This document shows positions 54,582-63,690 of a stretch of 64,000 nt of DNA, piece by piece (within the stretch, counting starts at the first letter, position 1; each line of letters starts with the position of its first letter). Made by a program: the position numbers and the translations under genes. Source of the DNA: Paragemmobacter ruber (GTDB taxonomy: Bacteria; Pseudomonadota; Alphaproteobacteria; Rhodobacterales; Rhodobacteraceae); the NCBI RefSeq assembly GCF_009908315.1, contig NZ_JAAATW010000004.1, forward strand, positions 1 to 64,000, read 5' to 3'. Under the pieces are notes generated by a model. That model was not told the origin of the DNA, made no database searches, and saw only the letters and a program-made list of their open reading frames with translations.

Positions 54582-55457
54582 ATGCCCGTCTCCCCACCCC
54601 GCCCCAAGGACCTCCCCCTCACCGCGCTGCGCGCGTTCGAAGCTGCCGCCCGCCTCAACGGCTTTGCCGCCGCCGCGCAGGAACTGGGCGTCACTCCCGG
54701 TGCGGTGACAGCCCACATCAAGCAACTGGAAGCCACCCTCGGCGCGCCCCTCTTCACTCGCACCCCGCGTGGCGTCCGCCTCACCACCTTGGGCCAGCAG
54801 GCGCTGCCGCACTTCACGCAGGCCTTCGACGCGCTTGGTCAGGCCGTCAACGATCTCCGCGCTGCCGCAGCCCCGCGCATCGTTCATATCGCCACGCTGC
54901 CCGCCATCGCCCAACTCTGGCTCTCCCCCCGCCTGCCTGCCCTGCGCGCGGCCGCGCCCGACATCACGGTTTCCATCACCGCCCTCGAAATCCCGCCCAA
55001 CCTCAAGCGCAGCCCCTACGACCTCTCGCTCTTCTACTCGGACGCCGCCGAAGGACGCCTGACCCAAGACACCCTCTTCCCTGTCTGCGCCCCCTCCCTC
55101 GCGGCCCGCCTGAAAACCCCGCAGGACATCGCGCACCATCCCTGCCTGTCAGATGCGACATGGTCCGACGACTGGCAGCTCTGGGCGCAAACCCTGCCCG
55201 ACCCGCCGCACATCCCCCAAGGCCCCACCTTCTCGCTCTATGCGCTGGCGGTCGAGGAATGCGTGAACGGCGCAGGGCTTCTCATCGGCCACGAAACCCT
55301 GATCGCCAATCACCTGAAGGACGGTCGCCTGATCGCCCCCTTCCCGCAGCGCCTCACCCTTCCCACAGGCCTCCGCCTCTGGTCCGACCGCCCCCTTCGC
55401 CCCGGAACGGCGGCGCGCTTCGTGGCCGACTGGCTTCGCCGCAATCCGATCGGATAA
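54582..55457 (+). CDS. LysR-family transcriptional regulator (GcvA-like)
   Basis: A 291-aa LysR regulator with HTH at about 10-68 (LPLTALRAFEAAARLNGFAAAAQELGVTPGAVTAHIKQLE) of the GcvA type and effector domain after 95. The ATG at 54582 fits the usual P-LPLTALRAFEA start. Upstream, AAATCTA is repeated directly at 54551-54557 and 54566-54572. It is divergent from the SHMT-like gene (100-base gap), a natural target, and is followed by the EamA transporter gene. Confidence 0.9.
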   Translation: MPVSPPRPKDLPLTALRAFEAAARLNGFAAAAQELGVTPGAVTAHIKQLEATLGAPLFTRTPRGVRLTTLGQQALPHFTQAFDALGQAVNDLRAAAAPRIVHIATLPAIAQLWLSPRLPALRAAAPDITVSITALEIPPNLKRSPYDLSLFYSDAAEGRLTQDTLFPVCAPSLAARLKTPQDIAHHPCLSDATWSDDWQLWAQTLPDPPHIPQGPTFSLYALAVEECVNGAGLLIGHETLIANHLKDGRLIAPFPQRLTLPTGLRLWSDRPLRPGTAARFVADWLRRNPIG

Positions 55458-55497
55458 CGCCCTTGGCTTCCCCGCCGCCGCCCGCTACCCATCGCTG

Positions 55498-56391
55498 ATG
55501 GATCCTGAAAAACCCCGCACGATCATCGGCATCGCCCTCATGCTGGGCGCCATGGCGGTGCTGCCCTTCCTCGATGTCGTGGCAAAGATGCTGGGCAATC
55601 AGGGGATGCCCATCCTGCAAATCGTCTGGGCCCGCATGGCGTTCTCGGCACTCCTCACACTGCCCTTCACCCTGCGCCACGGCGGCATTCCGGCCATCCG
55701 CCCCGATCGCCCGGCCTACCACACGCTGCGCGCCGCCCTCCTCATCGCGGCGACCTTCCTTTTCTTCTCGGCGCTGAAATACCTGCCCATCGCCGACGCC
55801 TTGGCGATCTTCTTCGTTCAGCCCCTGATCCTCACCGCCATCTCGCCCATCCTGCTGAACGAAAAGGTCGGCCCCCGCCGCTGGGCCGCCGTGGCTGTGG
55901 GCTTTGTGGGCACCCTTATCATCATCCGCCCCGGCTTCACCGACCTGAACCCCGGCACGCTCCTCGCCCTCGGCGCGGGCGCCTCCCTCGCCGTCTATTT
56001 CGCCATGACCCGCCGCATCGCGGGCAGCGCCCCCGCCATGGTCACCACCTTCCACACCAGCCTGATGGGTGCGATCCTCACCACCCTCGCCGTGATCCCC
56101 CTCTGGGACCCCCCGACCGCCGCGCAATGGGGCCTCCTCTTCCTGATCGGCTGTTTCGCGACCGTGGGCCATTTCCTGATCGTGCGCGCCTACGACCATG
56201 CCGAGGCATCGCTCCTCGCGCCCCTCGCCTATACCGAAATCATCATGGCCACCCTCGCGGGTTGGTGGTTTTTCGGCGACTTCCCCGATGGCTGGACGTT
56301 CTTCGGTGTCGCCATCCTGATCGCCTGCGCTACCTATATCTCGATCCGCGAACGAAAGGCGGCCCTCAAGGCAATTGCGCCACGGGCCTGA
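55498..56391 (+). CDS. DMT superfamily (EamA) transporter
   Basis: A 297-aa membrane protein with about ten hydrophobic segments in two EamA repeats (roughly residues 8-140 and 150-285). Family features are FLDVVAKMLGNQGMPILQIVWARM near 20 and ALKYLPIADALAIFFVQPLILT near 85. These proteins export or import small metabolites. It starts 40 bases after the LysR stop and may be co-transcribed with it. The substrate is unknown. Confidence 0.9.
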   Translation: MDPEKPRTIIGIALMLGAMAVLPFLDVVAKMLGNQGMPILQIVWARMAFSALLTLPFTLRHGGIPAIRPDRPAYHTLRAALLIAATFLFFSALKYLPIADALAIFFVQPLILTAISPILLNEKVGPRRWAAVAVGFVGTLIIIRPGFTDLNPGTLLALGAGASLAVYFAMTRRIAGSAPAMVTTFHTSLMGAILTTLAVIPLWDPPTAAQWGLLFLIGCFATVGHFLIVRAYDHAEASLLAPLAYTEIIMATLAGWWFFGDFPDGWTFFGVAILIACATYISIRERKAALKAIAPRA

Positions 56392-56455
56392 CCCGGGGCC
56401 CCACCGCATGTGAATAGGTCCCGCGTCACGCCCGGGAAGGGGCCGCGCAGCAGCC

Positions 56456-57103
56456 TCAGATCAGGCCCAGATCCCGCGCCACGATCACCGCCTGCGTGCG
56501 GTTCGATGCCGTCAGCTTCTTGCAGATGCTGGTCACATGCATCTTGATCGTGGGTTCCGCCAGCTTCAGATCGTTGGCGATTTCCTTGTTCTGCTTGCCT
56601 TCTGCCAGATAGGACAGGACCATCATCTCCTTGTCTGACAGGCGCCCGTTCTTGGTCGTCCGGCCCGCGTTATGCCGATCCCGCACCAGCTCCAGCGGCA
56701 TATAATGCTCGCCCGCATGCATGAAACGGATGGCATTGGCCAGCGACCGCACCCCGGTCGTCTTCAGCACGATGCCGGACGATCCGGCATTCATGATCTC
56801 GTCCAGCATGCGCGGCGTGGGGTTCCCGGTAATGATGGCCACCGGCTTGCCCGCGTTCAGCTTGATCGCCCGGCGCAAACCCGCCACGCCATTCATGCCC
56901 GGCATGTTCAGGTCCAGCAGGACCACGTCATAGGGCCCCTCCGCGCTGATCCGCTCCACCGCCTCGTCCAGCGTTTTCGCCGTTGTCACCGCCATGTCCG
57001 AGGCCGAAGACAGGTACATCGCAAAGACATCCAGCACCATTTCATGGTCGTCAGCGATCAAAATGCGAATCTTATCTGCCGCCATACCGTTCAACGCGCT
57101 CAT
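56456..57103 (-). CDS. LuxR/NarL-family response regulator
   Basis: A 215-aa response regulator: receiver domain at about 10-125 with phospho-acceptor Asp64 (YDVVLLDLNMPG) and acidic pocket IADDHE, then a LuxR-type HTH at about 150-212 (LSDKEMMVLSYLAEGKQNKEIANDLKLAEPTIKMHVTSI). The ATG at 57103 has AAGG eight bases upstream and is preferred over ATGs and a GTG further up. It is divergent from the Moco-fold protein and hybrid kinase genes, which may feed it. Confidence 0.9.
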   Translation of the reverse strand: MSALNGMAADKIRILIADDHEMVLDVFAMYLSSASDMAVTTAKTLDEAVERISAEGPYDVVLLDLNMPGMNGVAGLRRAIKLNAGKPVAIITGNPTPRMLDEIMNAGSSGIVLKTTGVRSLANAIRFMHAGEHYMPLELVRDRHNAGRTTKNGRLSDKEMMVLSYLAEGKQNKEIANDLKLAEPTIKMHVTSICKKLTASNRTQAVIVARDLGLI

Positions 57104-57361
57104 TTGACTGCCTTGCTCCATTCCTTCGCCCACACACACATTCCTTGGGCCATCTAAACAAACAGTTACGGTTCAAGGGCCTGCATCACCCAGACCTAAC
57201 GATACGACGTTTACGCGATAAAACAATCATACACAGGCCCCGGCCCGACTAACTTCACCACGTCCCATACTTTCGGATGGGAATGCATCCGTAATTGGAA
57301 TCGTGAATCCAGGGCGTTGCGCTATCCTGTCCGCCAAGAAGTTCCGGTTTGGGAGAGTGTG
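57104..57361. other. Divergent promoter region of two-component locus
   Basis: 258 bases, less GC-rich than the surroundings near 57150-57240, between the response-regulator gene and the Moco-fold protein gene. Presumably it holds both promoters. No repeat or hairpin of note. Confidence 0.4.
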
Positions 57362-57883
57362 ATGATCCTGTCCTTCGCAAGACGCCGCATCGCGGCGGTT
57401 TCGGCTGTTCTGCTCATGACCATCGGCCAGCCCGTCGCCGCCGAAATCGCCACCCCGACCGATGAGGTGATCCTCACGGTCAACGGCGCCGTTTCAACGA
57501 CAAATAGCGCCGATGGCGCAGAATTCGACATGGCCATGCTGCAGGCGCTGCCCGCCTCTGGCTTTGACACCACCACGACCTGGACGGAAGGCATGACCCG
57601 CTTCGACGGGGTGCCGCTCAAGGTGCTGCTGGACGCGGTGGGTGCCAAGGGCGCCACGGTCACCGCCACGGCGCTGAACAACTACAGCGTCGAAATCCCC
57701 TTCGACGTGATCGAGGATCAGGTCCCCATCATCGCCTACCACATCAACGGCGAACCCTTCTCGCGGCGGGACAAGGGCCCGCTCTGGATCGTCTTTCCCT
57801 ATGATGCCGGTCCAGACTATCAGACCGAACTGGTCTATGGCTGGAGCATCTGGCAATTGTCGGGGCTGACGGTCAACGAATGA
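57362..57883 (+). CDS. Periplasmic Moco-oxidoreductase-fold protein without cysteine
   Basis: A 173-aa protein with a signal peptide (residues 1-27, ending PVAAEIA) and a mature part resembling the sulfite-oxidase/YedY-type molybdopterin-binding domain (FDGVPLKVLLDAVGAKG, VEIPFDVIEDQ, RRDKGPLWIVFPYDAGPDY). It contains no cysteine at all, so it cannot supply the Mo-ligating Cys of that family. Together with its place 70 bases before a hybrid kinase gene, this suggests a ligand-binding or sensing role rather than catalysis. The ATG at 57362 follows GGGAGAG. Confidence 0.78.
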   Translation: MILSFARRRIAAVSAVLLMTIGQPVAAEIATPTDEVILTVNGAVSTTNSADGAEFDMAMLQALPASGFDTTTTWTEGMTRFDGVPLKVLLDAVGAKGATVTATALNNYSVEIPFDVIEDQVPIIAYHINGEPFSRRDKGPLWIVFPYDAGPDYQTELVYGWSIWQLSGLTVNE

Positions 57884-57953
57884 ACCGTGGCGCTGCGCCC
57901 ATGCGGGGCGCCGCGCCGTCAGCGACAGCAAGGCCGGTGCCCCGGATCCGTGA

Positions 57954-60587
57954 ATGAGCCAGTTCTTTGACGAAGTCTTGCAGGAAAGCCGTATCGCCCG
58001 CGCCGCGGTGCGGATTCGGCAGGTCGTGCTTGCGCTCGTCATTCTGGTCACGCTGGCGGTGATGGCCAATGTCTTCCTCCAGATCGACCACGAACTGGAA
58101 CGCTCCTCCTCGGTCAATTCCGACAACGCCACCTGGACCATGGCCCAGGTCGAGGTGGACACGCTGAAACTGCAACGCGCCATCCTCGTCGCGATGGATC
58201 GCCCGGGCGATCCGCAGGCGCTCGATGATCTGCGTCTGGCCTTCGATATCTTCTACAGCCGCTTCAACGTGCTGGCGCAATCCGGCCGTCTCGAAGGCCT
58301 GCCGATCAACAATTCGCTGCGCAGCGCGCTCTGGGCCGACGGCGCGTTCTTCGACCGTGTTACCCCCCTCATGGATGGCGATGATGCCGCGCTCGCCACG
58401 GCCCTGCCCGCGATCCGGGATGAGATGAACGGCGTCGCCGAACAGGTCCGCACCGATGTCGTGCAATCGCTGCAGGCCCTCCTGGCCAGCGGCGATGCCC
58501 GGCGCGGCGAACTGCGCCGGTCGCTGCAGATCTTCGCCGCCTCCGCGCTCGGCCTGCTCGCCCTGATGGCCGCGCTTTCGGTGGTCATCGTCCAGCAGAA
58601 CCGCGCCCAGGCCCGGCGCGCCCAAACCACCGTGCGCGCCGTCCACAACCTGCGCGCCGTCATCGAAAGCTCGCTCGACGCCCTCGTGATCTGCGATGCG
58701 CTGGGCCGCATCACCGATTGCAACGGTGCTGCAGAAGGCCTGTTCGGCCGCCGCAGGGACGAATTCAGCGGCCTCAATCTCGGCGACATGCTGTCGAAAG
58801 AGGGCCTTGAAGACCCCTTCGCCACCCTGCGCACCCAGTTCCGGGATGGCGCGGCCGATCTTCAGGATGGCCGCCTGCAGATGATCGGCCACCGTCGCGA
58901 TGCCACCACCCTGCCGATCGAGGTCGCCCTCGCCGAAGCCATGAGCGCGGATGGCGCCCCCATGTTCATCGCCTTCATCCGTGACATTTCGGAACGGATC
59001 GAACGCGAGGAAAGCCTGCGCAAGGCCCGCAACGACGCGCTCAAGGGCGAAGAGGCCAAGGCCCGCTTCCTCGCCGTCATGAGCCACGAGATGCGCACCC
59101 CCCTCAACGGCCTCATCGCCGCGACGGAACTGCTGCAAACCTCCACCGATCTCGACAAACGGCAAGCGTGGCTGTCCGACATCGTGCTGTCCTGCGGCAC
59201 GGCGGCCCTGGATCAGGTCAACAACGTGCTGGAACTCACCCGCCTCGGCGCCAATCGCACGGGCGGCGATCAGGTGACGGATTTCTCGCCCGTGCAGGTG
59301 GTCCGCGATCTGGTGACCCAGCACCTTCCCCATGCGGGAAAGCGCGGCAACCGGCTGGTCTTCGAAGAACCCGCCGATCCGATCCCGCGCGTCACCGCCT
59401 CGCAGCATCTGTTCCTGCGCGCGCTCTACAACCTGCTCGGCAACGCGATCAAGTTCACCGATGCGGGGTCAATCACCGTTTCGCTGCGGGCCGACACGCT
59501 GGAAGACGGGCGCCGCCTGCACCTGGCGGTGGACATCACCGACACCGGGATCGGGATCGCGGAACAGGATCTCGAACGCATATTCCATAACTTCGAAACC
59601 CTCGATTCCTCCTTCGCGCGCATGCGCGATGGCACCGGGCTGGGCCTTGGCATCGCCAAACTGTCCGCCGAGGCGATGGGTGGCGCGATCCGCGTCGTCT
59701 CCACCCTCGGCAAGGGCAGCACCTTCACCCTTGACGTCACCCTTCCGGTCGCGGTCGAAGCCACCCGCCCCAGCGCCGCCACCCCGCCCACATCCGATCA
59801 AGAGGCCCCCGCGCTGCACATCCTCGTGGTCGAGGACAACCCGATCAACAGCCTGCTCCTGAGCGAGATGCTCCGCCTGCGCGGCCATACGGTCAGCAAT
59901 GCCGTCGATGGTGTCGAAGCGGTCGAGAAGGCGGAAACCACCGCCTATGACATGATCCTCACCGATATCTCCATGCCGCGCATGGATGGCATCGAAGCCA
60001 CCCGCCGCATCCGCGCCCATGGTGCCTGCCGGACCGTGCCGATCATCGGTGTCACCGCCAACGCCATTCCCGAACGGATGCCCGAATTCCTCTCTGCCGG
60101 CATGACGGACGTGCTGGCCAAGCCCGTCACGCGCAGCGCGCTCATGGCGGTCATCGCCACCCATGCCCGGGGTGCCGCGCCTGCGCAGGCCATCCCCGCC
60201 GCGCCCCCCGCAGCAGAACCCGCCATCCTCAATCTCGATGTCCTGCGCGAAGCACAGCGCGAAATGGGTGCCGAATTCGTGGATCGCATCGCCAGCCGCC
60301 TTCTGAACGAGGCGGACGCCCTGATGATCGAGCTTGAGGAACTGGGTCTGAAGGCCGCCTTCGATCAGGCCGCCAAAGCCGCCCACAAATCTGCGGGTGC
60401 TGCGGCCTCGATCGGGCTTGCCGGTCTGCATGCCGCACTCCTGCGCTATGAAACCGCCGCCCAGGCGGGGGATGCCCCCGCCGCCGCCACGGCACTCACC
60501 GCCGCGCGCAAGGTGCTTCTGCGCACGGTCCTCGATCTGCGCGACAATGGCGTTACGCTGAACGCCGGTCCCGCCCTCGCGCTGTAG
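57954..60587 (+). CDS. Hybrid sensor histidine kinase with PAS, receiver and HPt domains
   Basis: An 877-aa inner-membrane kinase. Transmembrane helices lie at about 24-44 and 184-205, enclosing a helical periplasmic sensor. A PAS domain follows (about 230-355), then the HisKA domain with phospho-His378 (VMSHEMRTPLNG), HATPase_c (NLLGNAIKFTDAG, DTGIGI, GTGLGLGI), a receiver with Asp671 (ILTDISMPRMDG) and a C-terminal HPt domain with His811 (AAHKSAGAAAS). It can run a full phosphorelay. The periplasmic Moco-fold protein upstream may modulate it and the divergent LuxR-type regulator may be its output. Confidence 0.93.
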   Translation: MSQFFDEVLQESRIARAAVRIRQVVLALVILVTLAVMANVFLQIDHELERSSSVNSDNATWTMAQVEVDTLKLQRAILVAMDRPGDPQALDDLRLAFDIFYSRFNVLAQSGRLEGLPINNSLRSALWADGAFFDRVTPLMDGDDAALATALPAIRDEMNGVAEQVRTDVVQSLQALLASGDARRGELRRSLQIFAASALGLLALMAALSVVIVQQNRAQARRAQTTVRAVHNLRAVIESSLDALVICDALGRITDCNGAAEGLFGRRRDEFSGLNLGDMLSKEGLEDPFATLRTQFRDGAADLQDGRLQMIGHRRDATTLPIEVALAEAMSADGAPMFIAFIRDISERIEREESLRKARNDALKGEEAKARFLAVMSHEMRTPLNGLIAATELLQTSTDLDKRQAWLSDIVLSCGTAALDQVNNVLELTRLGANRTGGDQVTDFSPVQVVRDLVTQHLPHAGKRGNRLVFEEPADPIPRVTASQHLFLRALYNLLGNAIKFTDAGSITVSLRADTLEDGRRLHLAVDITDTGIGIAEQDLERIFHNFETLDSSFARMRDGTGLGLGIAKLSAEAMGGAIRVVSTLGKGSTFTLDVTLPVAVEATRPSAATPPTSDQEAPALHILVVEDNPINSLLLSEMLRLRGHTVSNAVDGVEAVEKAETTAYDMILTDISMPRMDGIEATRRIRAHGACRTVPIIGVTANAIPERMPEFLSAGMTDVLAKPVTRSALMAVIATHARGAAPAQAIPAAPPAAEPAILNLDVLREAQREMGAEFVDRIASRLLNEADALMIELEELGLKAAFDQAAKAAHKSAGAAASIGLAGLHAALLRYETAAQAGDAPAAATALTAARKVLLRTVLDLRDNGVTLNAGPALAL

Positions 60588-60594
60588 CGCCGCC

Positions 60595-62025
60595 TCAACG
60601 GCCGCCATCCGATCCATCGCCCAGACCCTTCATCGCCGCAAACTGCGCCGACAGATCCATCGCCACGCCCTTCCCCTTTGCGGGTGCCGCAGCGGGCTCC
60701 TCTCCCGTCAGCAGCGCGGCAAAGGCCGCGCCGGGATCGGCCAACACCCCTTGCGCCTTGCCGCGCTTCGGTGCCTTCGCCGGGGCCGCCGACCCTTGGG
60801 CAGACGCGGGCGCTGCCAGCGCGGCAAAGGCCGCAGCGGGATCGCTCAACGCCGCACCCGGTTCCGCTGCGGGCGATGCAGGCGCAGCCTCCGGCGCCGC
60901 AGCGGGTTCCTCACCCGTCAGCAGCGCGGCAAAAGCCGCGCCGGGATCGGCCAACACCCCTTGTGCCTTGCCGCGCTTTGCGGGTGCCTTCACCGGGGCG
61001 GCAGCCTCGTCCGCGGCCAGCGCGGCCAAGGCCGCGGCGGGATCGCTCAACACCGCACCCGGTTCCGCTGCGGGCGATGCGGGCGCAGCCTCGGGCGCCG
61101 CAGCGGGTTCCTCGCCCTTCAGCAGCGCGGCAAAGGCCGCGCCGGGATCGGCCAGCACCCCTTGCGCCTTGCCGCGCTTGGCGGGTGCCTTCGCCGGGGC
61201 AGCAGCCCCGGGCGCGGCCAGCGCGGCCAAGGCTGCGGCGGGATCGCTCAACGCCGCACCCGGTTCCGCTGCGGGCGGTGCGGGCGCAGCCTCGGGCGCC
61301 GCAGCGGGTTCCTCTCCCGTCAGCAGCGCGGCAAAGGCCGCACCGGGATCGGCCAGCACCCCTTGCGCCTTGCCGCGCTTGGCAAGCGCCTTCGCCGCGC
61401 CAGAGGCCGCCGCGAAGACGGGCGCCTCGCCCTCAGAAACCGCCCCCGCCTTGGCGCTCTCTGCCATCGGCGCCCATTGATCCCAATCCGCCCCCGGATC
61501 GGCCGACGCCATCCCCGGCACCTCGCCCGGATCCAGCCGGGCGGCCGTATCTTCCCAATCCAGCGCTGCAAAGGTCGCGGCCGGGTCCGGCAGCACGACC
61601 CCAGGCACAGGAACAGTCTCAGGCGCAGTTTCGGGCTCGGGTGCAGGCTCGGATGCGGGGGCAGGGGGCGGCGCGGGGGTCTCTTCCTGCGCCGACAGCA
61701 TCCGCGCCACGTCATCAAGGTTGATCGACATCATCACCCCCTTCGACAGGGGCTTCGGCGCCTTCACCACCGGCACCACCACCGGCTCCGGCTCGGGGTC
61801 TGGCGCGGGCGGCGGCAACACCAGCACCGGATCAGGCGCATCCAGCGCCCGGCGCATCACGGCAATCCGCGCCGCCAGCAGCGCGCGCCGCCGCAATCCC
61901 GCAGGCTCGCGGGCGGCATACTCGCTCAGCCGTACCACGGCAGCCGCCGATGGCAGATCGGCAACCGCCTTGACCAAGGCCTTGCTCACCGTCTCCAGCG
62001 CTGATCGCTTTCGCCGCACGCCCAT
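60595..62025 (-). CDS. Ala/Pro-rich repeat protein of unknown function next to flgB
   Basis: Not a recognised family. The 476-aa protein has a basic helical head (about 1-70, [20 protein letters not shown]), a Pro/Glu/Val linker, a short segment with [16 protein letters not shown] near 135, then tandem repeats of 67-70 residues built on [20 protein letters not shown] and [13 protein letters not shown]. It ends with a related [13 protein letters not shown]. No signal peptide or membrane helix. The ATG at 62025 is preferred, since the upstream frame runs antisense into flgB. The divergent flagellar genes suggest a flagellum- or motility-linked role, unproven. Confidence 0.72.
   Translation of the reverse strand: MGVRRKRSALETVSKALVKAVADLPSAAAVVRLSEYAAREPAGLRRRALLAARIAVMRRALDAPDPVLVLPPPAPDPEPEPVVVPVVKAPKPLSKGVMMSINLDDVARMLSAQEETPAPPPAPASEPAPEPETAPETVPVPGVVLPDPAATFAALDWEDTAARLDPGEVPGMASADPGADWDQWAPMAESAKAGAVSEGEAPVFAAASGAAKALAKRGKAQGVLADPGAAFAALLTGEEPAAAPEAAPAPPAAEPGAALSDPAAALAALAAPGAAAPAKAPAKRGKAQGVLADPGAAFAALLKGEEPAAAPEAAPASPAAEPGAVLSDPAAALAALAADEAAAPVKAPAKRGKAQGVLADPGAAFAALLTGEEPAAAPEAAPASPAAEPGAALSDPAAAFAALAAPASAQGSAAPAKAPKRGKAQGVLADPGAAFAALLTGEEPAAAPAKGKGVAMDLSAQFAAMKGLGDGSDGGR
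60680..61400 (-). repeat. Tandem repeats in Ala/Pro-rich gene, ~201-210 bp
   Basis: The marker TTG(C/T)GCCTTGCCGCGC recurs at 60751, 60961, 61162 and 61363, giving periods of 210, 201 and 201 bases (70, 67 and 67 codons). Four near-identical copies in frame point to recent unequal recombination or slippage. Confidence 0.88.
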
Positions 62026-62104
62026 GTTCCGCCCCAGTTGGCACGCCCCTTGCACATCCCGCGCCAGAAAGGCCGGGCCGCCCGGCGCAGAAGGATCAAG
62101 GTCA

Positions 62105-62488
62105 ATGACGGTCAGTTTCGCGGAATCGATAGGCCTGCACGCCCAATCCCTGATGCTGCGCGAAAAACGCGGCGAAATCCTTGCCTCCAACATCGCCAAC
62201 GCGGCCACCCCGAACTTCAAGGCCCGCGACTTCGACTTCGAGGCCGAACTTTCCCGCGCCAATGGCGGGTTCGACCTTGCCCGCACGGCGCCCGGCCATC
62301 TGGGCGGCGGCTTCGCCGATGCAGGCCTTGGCTATCGCGTGCCCCTCAACGCCTCGCTTGACGGCAACACCGTCGAACTGCCCGTCGAACAGATGGAGTT
62401 CGCCGAAAACACCCTGCGCTACCAGACCAGCCTGCAACTGCTGAACCGCCGCATCTCGGGTCTGATGACCGCGATCAAAGGGGAGTGA
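62105..62488 (+). CDS. flgB: Flagellar basal body rod protein FlgB
   Basis: A 127-aa proximal rod protein. It has the rod/hook N-terminal motif [28 protein letters not shown] at about 18-45 and a helical C-terminus ([30 protein letters not shown]). The ATG at 62105 follows AAGG; the long open frame upstream is the antisense of the repeat gene. It is the first of four rod/hook genes, two bases before flgC. Confidence 0.93.
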   Translation: MTVSFAESIGLHAQSLMLREKRGEILASNIANAATPNFKARDFDFEAELSRANGGFDLARTAPGHLGGGFADAGLGYRVPLNASLDGNTVELPVEQMEFAENTLRYQTSLQLLNRRISGLMTAIKGE

Positions 62489-62490
62489 TC

Positions 62491-62901
62491 ATGACGGATA
62501 TCCGCAACGTCTTTGATGTGGGCGCCCGCGCCATGGCCGCGCAGATGGTGCGCATGAACACCGTGGCCTCCAACCTCGCCAACGCCTCCACCGTCGCCAC
62601 CACGCCCGAGGATGCCTTCCGCGCCCTCCGACCGGTGTTCGAAACCGAATACGCAAAGGCCAATTCCGGCCTCTCCACCGCCACCGTCGAAAGCGTCGTC
62701 ATGCTGGACCGTCAGCCGGAAAAGCAGTTCCGACCCGATCACCCCTCCGCCGATGCCGAAGGTTTCGTCTACGCCGCCGCCGTGAACACCGAAGAAGAGA
62801 TGGTGGAAATGGTGGAAGCCAGCCGCCAGTACCAGAACACGCTGGAAACCATGACGACACTCCGCGCGCTCATGGCACGAACCCTGCAGATGGGCCAGTA
62901 A
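62491..62901 (+). CDS. flgC: Flagellar basal body rod protein FlgC
   Basis: A 136-aa rod protein. The N-terminus shows the rod motif AAQMVRMNTVASNLANASTVATTPEDAFRALRPVF; the C-terminus is EMVEASRQYQNTLETMTTLRALMARTLQMGQ, typical of FlgC. The ATG at 62491 follows GGGGAG within a 2-base gap from flgB, so the two are co-translated. Confidence 0.93.
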   Translation: MTDIRNVFDVGARAMAAQMVRMNTVASNLANASTVATTPEDAFRALRPVFETEYAKANSGLSTATVESVVMLDRQPEKQFRPDHPSADAEGFVYAAAVNTEEEMVEMVEASRQYQNTLETMTTLRALMARTLQMGQ

Positions 62902-62946
62902 GCCCCGCCCCCATGGCCTGCCCGGACTGCCCCCGAAAGGACCGCG

Positions 62947-63627
62947 ATGATCACCTTCAACACCACCGTTCCCGCCGCCACCAGCACCGCCAACGCCACG
63001 GCCGCCTCCAGCAATGCGGCCACCGCGAACGCGCTCGGCCAGCAGGATTTCCTCACCCTCATGCTCGCCCAGCTCAAGAACCAGGATCCCATGCAGCCCA
63101 TGGAAAACGGCGAATTCCTCGCCCAGCTTGCCCAGTTCTCCACCGTCAGCGGGATCGAGAAGGTGAACGACACGCTCGAAAGCCTCGGCGACGGGATGCG
63201 CGATTTCCGCATCTCCACCGCCGCCAACCTTCTGGGGCATGAGGTGCTGGTCCCCGGCAACATCGCCCGCGCGGGCAAGGACGGCACCATCAACGGCGTC
63301 GTCGATCTGCCAAAGGCCGCAAGCTCCGTCACCGTCAGCTATTCCGACGCCACGACCGGCACGCTTCTGCACACCGAAAGCTATGCCGCGCAATCGGCGG
63401 GGCTCATGGGCTTCTCCTGGGCGGGCCTGCCGCCCGCCATGGTGGAAAACCGCAGCCCTGTCCGCGTCACCGTATCGGCCACCACCGATACCGGCACCGC
63501 ACAGGTCGGGCCTTCCGTCTTTGCCAAGGTGCTGTCGGCCCGCAACGGCGCCGACGGGGCCGACCTGACCCTTCAGATCGAAGATTACGGCGCGCTCAAC
63601 GCGCTCGAAGTCGAAGCCTTCCGCTGA
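62947..63627 (+). CDS. flgD: Flagellar hook-capping protein FlgD
   Basis: A 226-aa hook-cap protein. The FlgD N-terminal domain is plain: QQDFLTLMLAQLKNQDPMQPMENGEFLAQLAQFSTVSGIEKVNDTL (about residues 34-80). The C-terminal part holds the FLG/Tudor-like core (LLGHEVLVPGNIA...). It is needed for hook assembly and is shed afterwards. The gene follows flgC by 45 bases with AAAGGA upstream. Confidence 0.92.
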   Translation: MITFNTTVPAATSTANATAASSNAATANALGQQDFLTLMLAQLKNQDPMQPMENGEFLAQLAQFSTVSGIEKVNDTLESLGDGMRDFRISTAANLLGHEVLVPGNIARAGKDGTINGVVDLPKAASSVTVSYSDATTGTLLHTESYAAQSAGLMGFSWAGLPPAMVENRSPVRVTVSATTDTGTAQVGPSVFAKVLSARNGADGADLTLQIEDYGALNALEVEAFR

Positions 63628-63690
63628 TCCGCCCCCAACCACCGTCCCCCAAACACGTCCCCAAGATACGAACCAAAGGACAATCCGCCC

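Noticed and set aside
53093-55498. An 801-codon plus-strand frame opposite the SHMT-like gene
   Set aside because: It is Pro/Arg/His-rich without domains and runs through the LysR gene in a different frame. SHMT motifs on the minus strand are clear.
60751-62004. Arg/Gly-rich plus-strand frames opposite the Ala/Pro repeat gene
   Set aside because: They are reverse translations of the repeats. The minus frame has a sensible start, a helical head and coherent repeats ending at a stop 7 bases from the convergent kinase gene.
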